Of a DNA stretch of 64,000 nt, positions 22,408 to 32,433 are shown in pieces. This stretch comes from Smallanthus sonchifolius. Lineage: Eukaryota > Streptophyta > Magnoliopsida > Asterales > Asteraceae. The notes below the pieces were generated by a model. It ran no database searches, was not told where the DNA came from, and worked only from the letters and a program-made list of their open reading frames with translations. How positions within the stretch are numbered: the first letter of the stretch is position 1; every line of letters starts with the position of its first letter. Made by a program: the position numbers and the translations under genes. The stretch is from contig CM042038.1 of NCBI GenBank assembly GCA_023525975.1, positions 7,813,272 to 7,877,271 on the forward strand, written 5' to 3'.

Positions 22408-25363
22408 TGTAACATCCCGAGTTTTAGAGCACGAGAGAATTCACGAGGAATTAAAACTTAAATAAAAAGAAAGGAATCGGGCTTGGGCCGGGGTGTATGG
22501 GCCGAAAGGGACAAGGGTTTGGGCCCTTATGAGTCTCAAGACCAGCCCCAACCCTCATTTGCAACACCATTTTCGGAATTCTAGAGAGAGAAAGCGAGAG
22601 AGAGCTTAGAGAGAGAAAGTCCCGGTTTTCGGAGTGAGCTTCAAGGATCGTTAGCAAGAGTCTCGTGAGTGTTTATCAACGAAAAGGAAGCGTTTACAGG
22701 TAACCGATTCTCCTAGATCTGAGTTTTTCTTCATTTTGGGGTTTTACGGGTTTTGAAGGAAAAATCAAGTAAAGGTTGGGTTTTTACGTTTAAAAATGAA
22801 AACGAAGTATAGATCTAGACTCTCGGTTAGAAAACACAAGTTTTGAATGTAAAAAAAGTTCGGATCTTGAGGATGTCAGATCTGCTTGCGAGTTAGGGTT
22901 TTGTGGGGAAGAAGACTGGTCTGGGACATGTATCGAAACTAGGAAGTTTCGATAGTCAACATATGTCGAAACTAGGAGTTTCGATAGTCAGCATGTACCG
23001 AAACTAGGAGTTTCGATAGGTCTGCAGGTACCGAAACTAGGTAGTTTCGATAGGTCACATGTATCGAAACTAGGTAGTTTCGATAGTCAACATATGTCGA
23101 AACTAGGTAGTTTCGATAGCAGCATGTATCGAAACTAGGAGTTTCGATAGGTCTGCAGGTACCGAAACTAGGAAGTTTCGATGAGTCTGATATGTGACGA
23201 ATTTTTATGATTGTACAGATTGTGTGAGATTCCAGTAGGACATCCCCGCTAAGATACCAAGTGAGTTCTAATCCCCTTTTTGCCTTCTTTAGGGGTGGTG
23301 TGCATACTTAGTGTAAAGTGTTTATTATATTTTATATATTATAAACTGAAGAGAAAAGCTATGTTTTAGTGAAAGGTTTAAAAGAGGCAAAAGTATGTTT
23401 TTCAGCAAAGTAAGATATATCATTTGGCAAGCGTTTACTATATTTTTATATACATAAACAAAGGCATGATATATATGATAAGCTATGTTTTAGAAAGCAA
23501 GATGTATTTTATGATAAGCTATGTTTTAGAAAGCAAGATGTATTTTATGATAAGCTATGTTTTAGAAAGAAAGATATATCATTTGGCAAGCGTTTACTAT
23601 ATTCTCATATACATAAACAAAGGCATGATATATGTGCTAGTATGTTTTCAGTAAAGTAAGATATATCATTTGGCAAGCGTTTACTATATTTTTATATACA
23701 TAAACAAAGGCATGATATATATGATAAGCTATGTTTTAGAAAGCAAGATGTATTTTATGATAAGCTATGTTTTAGAAAGCAAGATGTATTTTATGATAAG
23801 CTATGTTTTAGAAAGAAAGATATATCATTTGGCAAGCGTTTACTATATTCTCATATACATAAACAAAGGCATGATATATGTGCTAGTATGTTTTCAGTAA
23901 AGTAAGATATATCATTTGGCAAGCGTTTACTATATTTTCATATACATAAACAAAGGCATGATATATATGATAAGCTATGTTTCAGAAAGTAAGATGTATT
24001 TTTATGATAAGCTATGTTTCAGTAAAAGCAAAGATATATCATTTGGCAAGCGTTTACTATATTTTTATATACATAAACAAAGGCATGATATATGTTAAGT
24101 TATGAGCAAGATTTACAGAAATATTTATGAACAGTAAAGTGAACAGTTTTCCTTCGGGAATATGTACCAGCTATAAAGGTCCTTGGGACAGATGTTACTT
24201 GTACAAGATGTCAGATATGGGTTCTACCCATTAGTAAGAACCTTTGTGGTTCGTTAACGGTTGTACAACTGGGATGAGTGACGGCGGTTGCTCGGGAGGT
24301 CCACGCAACCTCCCCTTAGCGTTAAGCGGTATTGTCGGTTCATGGACGTGAGCCATGGGGGCATTGACCAGGGTATTGTCGGTTCATGGATGAATCCATG
24401 GGGGCATTGACCAGGTACTCGTCGGTTCATGGATGAATCCATGGGGGCGGTACAGTAGTGACAAGGAATTGACGGATAAGCGGTATTGTCGGTTCATGGA
24501 TGAATCCATGGGGGCATTGACCAGGTACTCGTCGGTTCATGGATGAAAGCCATGGGGGCGGTACAGTAGTGACAAGGAATTGACGGATAAGCGGTATTGT
24601 CGGTTCATGGTCGTTGATTATGGGGGCATTGACCAGGTACTTGTCGGTTCATGGATGTAAGCCATGAGGGCAGTACAGTAAAGAGGAATTGACGGTTTAT
24701 TATACGTTTTAAACTGTTTGAAAAGTAAAGTGTGTTAAGTTTAGCCTTAATGGCAGTACATATATGTTTGAAAAGTAAAGTGTGTTAAGTTTAGCCTTAA
24801 TGGCAGTACATATATGTTTGAAAAGTAAAGTGTGTTAAGTTTAGCCTTAATGGCAGTACATATATGTTTGAAAAGTAAAGTGTGTTAAGTTTAGCCTTAA
24901 TGGCAGTACATATATGTTTGAAAAGTAAAGTGTGTTAAGTTTAGCCTTAATGGCAGTACATATATGTTTGAAAAGTAAAGTGTGTTAAGTTTAGCCTTAT
25001 TGGCAGTATATATGTTTTTAGTAAATCTTTTGTATAATTGATTTAAAGTAAACGTTAGAACTCACTCAGCGTTGCTGATTTTTAGTATGCACATCAGTTA
25101 AGTGTAGGTGGCAGTAGATGGAAGTGGATGCTTGGCTTGGCAAGAAGAGTTACCCGAAGATCAGCATCTGGCATCCTGTTTATGTTGATTAAGACAAGTT
25201 TCAGTTGTATTTGACAAGTCATGTTTAGACATGTTATATTTCCGCTGCGTATGTAAAGAAGATTAAATCGTTTCCGCTGTATTAATGAATGCCTTACGTT
25301 TAAAGTGCTATGTATTGATGAGTAAATCCAATAAGTGAGGCCTTCCGGGATCGGGGCCTCACA
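22408..25363 (+). repeat. LTR3 (2,956 bp)
   Basis: Ends ..GGCCTCACA next to GGTGC (25364-25368). Private base T at 24619, where LTR1 (17323) and LTR2 (20971) have C. Confidence 0.93.
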
Positions 25364-25638
25364 GGTGCACCCGGCTGGTCATCTGGTCCCAGACCCTACT
25401 TGACACCAAAACTGCCCCCACCCCCACACATACATGGATATTTGGGTACTAAAACATTAAGGTTACAATACAAACCAATAATTATATGACAATTGTTGAA
25501 ATCTCAAGAGGTCTAGAATAACATCAGTCACAAAGTACTTCAATCAAAATTATTCTTTCTGAACTTACTAAAAACCAAGCAAACATAGTATATTAGGTCA
25601 ACATGACTTTTAGTTTAGTTATTATAGATAGAATAGTT

Positions 25639-28600
25639 TCAGCTCATGAATGACCTAAAACATACCAGACTCCCGATCTTGAAGCTCAGAGACAGCATCA
25701 GAATCCAAAGAAATGCACAGTAAAACCAACCTCGAGAGGCACCTGAATTGACCATCTTCCCAGCTTGATGTGAATTGATGACATTTTGACCTGATCCGAA
25801 TGAGAGGACGATGTTGAGTTGAGTGTGCTTGCCCAGTGACACGTCAACGGCACCCCCTTTGAAGAAGACATTGCTGAAAGTGACATTGACTGAACTTGAA
25901 GCTTGAGAAGCAGAGGCCATGTATTTTGTAGGGAACTCTGATGCTAATGCGGGTGGAGCAGAAATGTTGCCTAACATGTAGCTTGCCTTTTTGAGAAACG
26001 AGTATGGAATATCTGTATAACAACAAAGTAAACGTTTGAGCTCAGATACTCAAGAACATACAACAACTGAAAAATACCGAAGGGCATGTAGCCTAGTGGT
26101 ATCAAGATGTGTAGCAAAGGCGTTCCTCCCCAATTGGTTGAGGGTTCTAGTCCCATGGTGGACATTGGTGTAGAATTAGGAGTAGGCTTAAAGGGTGTAT
26201 TAGTTGACCATTCTGGAAAAAAAAAAGTCGTGGAAAAATGAGGTCAAGTGGGTTGGCAACAGGTTCGGGTCAAATGGGAAGTTCTAGTAGAGGTCACAGA
26301 TCACTTTTTGTTCAAATTTTCAATTTTGTTATTACCGAGTTACTGTGTCAAATATGATCACAAAAAAAAGTGTCAAATATGATCACAAAAATTATATTAT
26401 TTCAATAAGAATCCAGATTTTTTAAAATGGTGCAATTGCATATATCCCCCTCTAAATTTGTAAAATTGCATATTTCCCCAAATCAATGCTTGAAAAGCAT
26501 TGTACATTATGCATTGAAAACTTGTGTTTTGGGGAAATATGCAATTTTTTCATGTTTAGAAGGGGATATATGCAATTCCCCCTTTTAAAATAAATGATTT
26601 ACAAGGTTTTATGCTTTGGATGTACACTTTTGGCGACATTTGACCAATTTGACCCATTTCCTTTTTAGCTAATTTGTTTTATCCATTTGCCTCATTAGAT
26701 ATTAATAATAACAACAATAACAATAGTAACTTGAATCAAAGAAACCAAAAGTAGATTGGTCAGTACTGCTACCTCAAGAAACAACAAATGTCTGTTACCT
26801 GTTTCTTGATCTAGATCCACTTTCTTTGACGAGAGAGCAGTCTTGTCATTTTGTCCTTCAAACGGCTGGCTTGCTTCGCACACTTGATGGGCTCCTTCAT
26901 TCATATTCTGACAACAAAAAGGGGCATATCATTAAAGAAGTATTGATCACAAATAGAGGTGGCAGGATGGATGGGTCAGATAACTGGTCAAAATGTATTC
27001 AGATTGAGACGGGTATCTTGGTACAGTCAAAATGTGTCGGGTAAGGTTGGATTGACCCACAAACACTTTCTACCCATGGTACAAAGTGTTTGTAAAGGTT
27101 GTGTGCAATAACTAAAGCTCGAACTATGATCCCAAAACAATTACAATAAAAATCCAAAATCTTTGATTAAGAACGTTATAGGAGGTTGTGTGCATTAAAA
27201 TAGAACCCATTCAACCCGTTTCCCTTGCAGCTAGTTTATTTAACTTGACCCCTTTGAGATAAAACACAAGCAAATCGGTTTATTCATATACTCATGGGCG
27301 AAAATTGCCACCTCTGCCAGAAGAGAAAATTTTATTCTAAACTTTATCACCTTGAGAGTAAGCATCGAGTCAGGGAGAATGCTCTTGTTTTCAATAGAAT
27401 CAAAAGCGTATTGGAAGTTGTCAACATCTGGATTAAAGAATGAGGAATACTCATTAAGCATATCAAGGCCAGAATCCATATCCACTGCATTTTTAAGGTC
27501 ATCAGCTTGAAAGAACAAGCTATCATCAAGTGGAAAATCACCATCAGTAGCATCAAAAAATGATTCATCAAGTAAATCATCCAAGCAAAAATCCATGGTG
27601 TTGCTTGATTCTCCAATACATCCATGGTTCACAGACCCGGCATGCAACTCGGTCTGCACAGGCAGGTCAGACGACTTGGTCTCGTCACTTTTGTCAGCAT
27701 GAGGCTCGTATTCACCAGTAACCACCAAGGAATTTTGAGGGCCATCGGTCACTTCCGCAGATATATTACCACCATGGATTAGTGGGAGAGGACCATCTTT
27801 CCTTGGTATGTCTGTGTTGAGAATCTGACAGAGAACGGGAAGAAAAAAAAGTGCACACTTAAAATTTGAATAAACAAGACAAGCAAGATAAAAATATTTA
27901 TATGTTAAAAAATAATTCATTTGAAAAAGGATATAGTTGATCTTCAAATATCTCATAAGGCCATTCTAGTAATCACTAGATCTAAAGGCAGCCTGTTTAA
28001 TCACTACAAGCCCATAATTCAATCTGATCATATTTCAGTTGGCTAGCTTTACGGTCTCAAGAATCCAAACATTGATAATTTGCAACTCTGAATATAAAAC
28101 CAAGCTTTAGCAGTTTAGGATTAACTAACATCTAATCTTATTAAGTGGTTACAATGATCTATAGCATCCTGAATGTAAAATAAGATCTTAAGAAGGTTAA
28201 TTTAAGATTCATGTTGTCAGGAAGCTGAAGCTGATGGCAATTTCTAGTTTCATCTTATTGTGAGAATGAATAAATTGTACCATGTTGAATTTTAGAAAGA
28301 AAACAAAAATAATAATAACATCATGCTTAACGTGATTATGCAAAACAAACTTAAGAAATTAAAACATTAGCCATAAAATTATGAATATATTATAAAGGGT
28401 GCAAACCTGCTCAATATCATTAGCATCTAGATAGGAATACTTATCAACAGGCAATCCCTCGGTATAATCTTCCTGCTGAGGCACAAATACTGACTCGTCG
28501 TCTTCCCACTCCTCTTCAATAAATGGTGCACCATATTTTTCACCATTCTTAGGTCCAGAACCACTTTTTTGAAATATCCTACACAGTACAAATGCGTCCT

Positions 28601-29828
28601 GCAAACAAAAATGCAGCATAAAAGAGGTCAAAAGACACAAGTATCAGGATGAAAGGATCAAACGAAAAAATGGGGCAAATGTCACCAAATATTAATCAAA
28701 TTACACAACTGTACCTGACCTCCTTTGGGTCACACAAAACCTCTTTAAGAGGTTTAACCACTCAACTATCAGTATTGTTTCAATGACCTAAAGGTTCTTT
28801 AAAATATGACCAAAACCTGCATTACTCGGTTACATATGCTGATGCGGCATCCCACACACACTCTCTCTACTCTACTCCTAAAATCACCACACCTACACTC
28901 CGCAGGATTTGAACCCACAACCATTTGGTTGGAGAGCACACCACTTCACCGCCACATGTAAAATTGTTGGTGTGCCATGTCAATCTTATAAATCTTATTG
29001 CGTGATGACAAGTAAGCTATTTCAACTCGCTCGCCAGGTCAACATACGCAACACGTAATATAGGCTGCACTTCACAAAACTGAAATTTGAGTGGTTAAAC
29101 CTAGAGACATAAATGCCTGGTGAAACTTGGTTACTCTTTAGTGACATTTGCCTAATAAAAACTAAAGCACATACAAAAACAGTCACAATCAAAGACCCCT
29201 CACCTGCACAATTCCAGCATTTTGAAGCTCCTGATCAATGAGCCTATATTCATGCATAACCCAGTTTGTCCTTTCACCTTTCGGGGCCCGCCCACTATGG
29301 TACACCAATGTTTTCTTCATCCCAACCTGTTGAGACCTATGGTGAACCACCCGGTCCTTTCCGGTAGTCTTCCAATACCCCTTCTCAGTAGCCCGGTTCG
29401 TCCTTGATCCATTCCCATACTTCTTATCAAGAACACTGAAAAAGTACCATTCCAAGTCTCTGCTCTTCAACTTAGACATACCTATAACCCAAAATTAACC
29501 AAATTAAACAAGCAAATACGTCACACTCCAGCACAAATCATCCAAATATAACATGATCTATACGTACAATAATCAATGATCATAAGGTCAACTTCATAAT
29601 CCTTGATCAAAACTAATAATTCAAGAGGTGAAACGAGGATTGACCTGGAAGATCCCATGGCTCCACTTTGTAGACGTCAACATCAGATATGGCGTCGAAT
29701 CGGAAAGGTTTACCGCAAACCTTACGCCTGAGATAGTACCGTACGAGTTCTTCATCCGTCGGATGAAACCTAAAACCAGGAGCAAGTGAAGAAGCTGCTG
29801 GTGTGGAATCAATAACCGCTAATGCCAT
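25639..29828 (-). CDS. membrane-anchored NAC transcription factor (ANAC053/ANAC078-like), 6 exons
   Basis: Exons in order of transcription: 29828-29645, 29481-29204, 28598-28407, 27824-27351, 26907-26799, 26012-25639; 536 residues. The NAC domain starts with SLAPGFRFHPTDEELVRYYL near residue 14 and runs through EPWDLPG, LKSRDLEWYFFS, GYWKTTGKDR, GMKKTLVYHSGRAP, TNWVMHEYRL and AFVLCRIFQKSGSGPKNGE. An acidic middle part (FIEEEWEDDE, and repeated D/S/F-rich motifs such as DDLLDESFFD) fits an activation region. The C-terminus has one hydrophobic helix, about residues 507-530 (GWFYCAFLWILMLSLSFKIG..), so the factor is probably held at a membrane and released by proteolysis, as in NTL-type NACs. 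The Arabidopsis relatives ANAC053/078 act in proteasome-stress responses; the same role here is inference. A GTATGT after GSL could be an extra donor, leaving the last 8 residues uncertain. Confidence 0.93.
26087..26225 (+). mobile_element. tRNA-derived SINE in intron 5 of the membrane-anchored NAC gene
   Basis: TGTAGCCTAGTGGTATCAAG resembles a tRNA A-box region and GAGGGTTCTAGTCCC a B-box. An A-run at 26217-26227 closes it. It differs from the other SINEs in the window. The target duplication is unclear. Confidence 0.55.
26429..26582. mobile_element. MITE (154 bp) in intron 5 of the membrane-anchored NAC gene
   Basis: Inverted ends of about 30 bp share GCAATTGCATATATCCCC on the left and its near complement on the right. 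Outside lie identical 9-bp TTTTAAAAT copies (26420-26428, 26583-26591), which suits a small Mutator-type MITE. A second copy of the family is at 33392-33535. Confidence 0.7.
28838..28975 (-). mobile_element. tRNA-like SINE fragment in intron 2 of the membrane-anchored NAC gene
   Basis: The minus strand reads GGCGGTGAAGTGGTGTGCTC followed about 20 bp later by TTGTGGGTTCAAATCCTGCG, which are tRNA-like A- and B-boxes. Ends are not defined. Confidence 0.5.
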
Positions 29829-30639
29829 ATACTAAGGTTCTTGGTTGTAATTAAGAAGAAGAAGATGATGATGAAAAAGTGGTGAATTGTTGATTTAGGG
29901 TTTCAGTGAGGGTTTCGCCATTGGAGGAGTCCCATTTGGGGAAACGAAATTGGTTTAGGAAAGCTGATGAAAAGGTTGTTATTATATGAGTCTGTTGCGG
30001 GGAAATTTGTGTTTGGTGGGTTCACACGTCTCTGCCTTGACTCGCAAGGGTCAAACCATTCGAAACTTATCATGTTTTTATTTTCATTTTTTATTAATAA
30101 AAGGTATTTTACTAAAACTATTTAAAAAGAACACTTTTTTTTTATCTAATTTAAAAAGAAACACTTAACTTTTATAATTTGTTTTCATGATATGAAATCT
30201 AGTATGCTGAAAATTGATAGATGTGTATTTTTTTTACTTTTAATTTAAAGGCTAACATAGAATGAAAGATAAACTATTTACATTTATTTATTAAAACTCT
30301 AGGTTATAAACTTGTTTAATAAATAAAATATTAAATAATAAATGACAAGCATTTAAAATTACAAAGAAAGGTATTAAATAGTAATGAGGATTTAAAAATT
30401 AATAAAGAAAATATTAAATAGTAGGCTAGAAATATTAATAAAATAATAAATGAGATAATAAACGAGAAAAAAATATTAAGCTCAGAGAATTGTTATGCGA
30501 TCAATTACTAATTTTTATTAAGTATATATTACAACTAAAATTAATTATATATTAATCGCTTGATTTTGTTTTTCATATCTTGTACATTCGCGCGCTGCAG
30601 CGACGGCACGATCCCGAGTATCAAAATGCATGTATAAAA

Positions 30640-30960
30640 AACAGTGCAGTGGTGGTCACTCCGTCGTAAAACCCTACAACGTAACCGTCGTAAAAGCGAG
30701 CATCACTCCGCCGTAAAACCCGAAAGTGTAGTGTCAGGTAGCCCGAACGCAAACGCAGACACAAAAACACGTCGCAACGGTTGTCACTCTACTGTAAAAC
30801 TCTAAAGCATCTCCCGTCGAAAAAACGAACGTCACTCCGCCGTAAAACCTGAAAGCATGCATCAAAAAAACCCGAACGCAAATGCCAACGCAAAAAAAAT
30901 CTAAAACCAAAACATTAAAAAAACAGAAAAAAAAAAAGCGGATGTAAAAAAAATTTAAAC
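30640..30960. repeat. imperfect repeats around CACTCCGCCGTAAAACC
   Basis: The word CACTCCG(T/C)CGTAAAACC occurs three times with related derivatives (CTACTGTAAAACTC, CCGTCGTAAAAGCG), and 'CCCGAACGCAAA' twice. The pattern suggests an old tandem duplication of roughly 130 bp. No coding function is apparent. Confidence 0.5.
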
Positions 30961-31184
30961 CACTCACGACCAATGTGGTGTAGAGATGAATATACCCTCA
31001 TTACAGCTGCTACATCTTTATTGTTGGCTTGACTCACTAAACATACATGAGTGACCAGGAACTCATGTGTAAGTGTAACACTAGTCATATCTCATATAAG
31101 TCGTGACGGGGAGTGATGTTAGCCTTATAAGGAACAGTTGACCTCAAAGTTGTCGGGTACATTGACTATGGATGAGGGGAAAAC

Positions 31185-31650
31185 TTCACAGCTAAGCGTC
31201 CTTATGTGAGTGTAATCCCAGGATGGGTGACATCTAGCGCTGGCATATCGTGTATACACGTACACAATAAGACACGAACACAAAATATGTATACACGAAC
31301 ACGACACGATAACTTATCGTGTACTTTTTTCCCAAACACGAACCTGAACCTGTTTATACCTGCTTAACACGATAAGACCTGTTTAGAAACACATGTTTAG
31401 GGATTTAATTGATTAAATATTAAATTATTAAACCAGGCCTACATATAATATCATATTTTAATATTTTTTTATTTTAAAAAATTTTAACGGGTATTTAACA
31501 GGTACCTTACCTGTTTAGACACGAAAACTAACAGGTTGATTCGTGTCTACCTGTTTAGGTTCTTGTCGTGTATTCGTGTACGTGTCTAAAATTGCCAGCC
31601 CTAGTGACATCATAAGAAGTTTCTACTTGGGCAACAAAAAACAAACTCGT
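31185..31650 (+). other. 5S-rRNA-like segment, interrupted by an MITE
   Basis: With the insertion at 31235-31603 set aside, the sequence reads AACTTCACAGCTAAGCGTCC.. and then CCCAGGATGGGTGACATCAT.. and AAGAAGTTTCTACTTGGGC. This parallels the 3' half of plant 5S rRNA (AACTCCGCAGTTAAGCGTGC; AGGATGGGTGACCTCCTGGG), including the internal A-box and part of the C-box. The 5' half of 5S is not recognisable. It is not a functional 5S gene. A Cassandra-type TRIM element, whose LTRs carry 5S-like promoters, is the obvious candidate source, but no LTR ends were located. Confidence 0.45.
31235..31603. mobile_element. hAT-type MITE (369 bp) with 8-bp target duplication
   Basis: The ends are TAGCGCTGGCA and the complement of TAGGGCTGGCA. 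Both are followed inward by related words rich in CGTGTA/ACACG (TACACGTACAC..; ACACGTACACGAATACACG). Identical 8-bp GTGACATC flank it (31227-31234, 31604-31611). An 8-bp duplication and YAG..-type ends are typical of hAT elements. No transposase. Confidence 0.85.
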
Positions 31651-31784
31651 GACATCTTTGTTGGTAAAGGGGACAATCCACATCCGTGATTGAGACATAC
31701 CTCATCGAGACGATGAAAGCCCGGGGTGTTTGGGAAACATTAGACAAATCGCACATTCGTGATTGAGACGGTAAGTAAACCTCA

Positions 31785-31990
31785 TCAATGACGATGAGTC
31801 CTTAAGAGCGAGGTGGTCTCGTGGACAAGCTCTCGTCCAGTGAGCTGAGTATCCCCTACTCCAGCCCAACAAAGTGGTGACCTGCATTTTCTTTCATAAA
31901 GTGCTTCAAATGGTGCTGTCTTGATACTCGTGTGATAACTATTCTTGTATAAAAACTCGACTAATGACAAGTGATTGTAACATACTAGAT
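31785..31990 (-). pseudogene. Ty3/gypsy integrase fragment
   Basis: The minus frame reads SLVEFLYKNSYHTSIKTAPF followed by EALYERKCRSPLCWAGVGDT and QLTGRELV, matching the end of the integrase core of plant gypsy elements (LVEFSYNNSYHTSI, FEALYGRKCRSP). The rest of pol is absent. Confidence 0.8.
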
Positions 31991-32059
31991 AAATCTCACA
32001 TCCATCATGGACATAATAGATATTTAATTCGTAAGGAATATTCAACTTCAATTATCACT

Positions 32060-32230
32060 TATAGTTTCCAGCCGTATTGGTATAACACCCTTAATTTATA
32101 ACTTATCTTTATTTAGTCTCCTATTTAAATTTAAATATTCAACTTCATAATTCATATTTATATAATTTGTTTTAAAGTTAGGAACTTCACGAGCCAAACG
32201 TTCAAGATACAAGTCTGCTTGAAAAGACGG
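32060..32230. other. downstream spacer of the ANAC082-like gene, possible solo-LTR scrap
   Basis: TATAACACCCTTAATTTATA.. resembles the TGTAACACCC..-type LTR start, but no matching end or target duplication was found. Nothing else is recognisable. Confidence 0.2.
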
Positions 32231-32433
32231 CATCGACAAACGATACTAAAATAGTACAACCCGAGCGAAAACACTCTCCACTCGAAACCATCTTAAGGTC
32301 CAAAACATAATTAAAAAAGAAAAGCCGAACACTACAGAATCAGTCTCGACACAACTTTATTTGACTAGACACGATAACAACCTGCTACACAACTGGGTAA
32401 CGGCTAGAAATTACATAGAACCTGCGCCCCTAC

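Larger units (their letters stand above)
15112..25363 (+). mobile_element. non-autonomous LTR retroelement, triple-LTR tandem (LTR-int-LTR-int-LTR)
   Basis: Three LTRs of 2,956 bp (15112, 18760 and 22408) repeat with an exact period of 3,648 bp and enclose two internal regions of 692 bp. Each LTR begins TGTAACATCCCGAG and ends GGCCTCACA. Each internal region starts with a primer-binding site TTGGTATCAGAGCC (complement of the initiator-Met tRNA 3' end) and finishes with a purine-rich AAGGAGGGTAGACT before the next LTR. The outer ends carry the same 5-bp GGTGC, so one integration event is enough and the array probably arose later by unequal exchange. Coding content is a gag stub only. The element lies between the convergent NADP-MDH and NAC genes; taking it out leaves about 654 bp between their coding ends. 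The end motifs and gag stub resemble Ty3/gypsy elements (inference). Confidence 0.93.

Noticed and set aside
26090..26160. Possible tRNA gene (TAGCCTAGTGG .. GGTTCTAGTCC)
   Set aside because: No full cloverleaf could be drawn; spacing and tail fit a SINE.
31185..31234. Possible functional 5S rRNA gene
   Set aside because: The 5' half is not recognisable and the C-box is split by an MITE.
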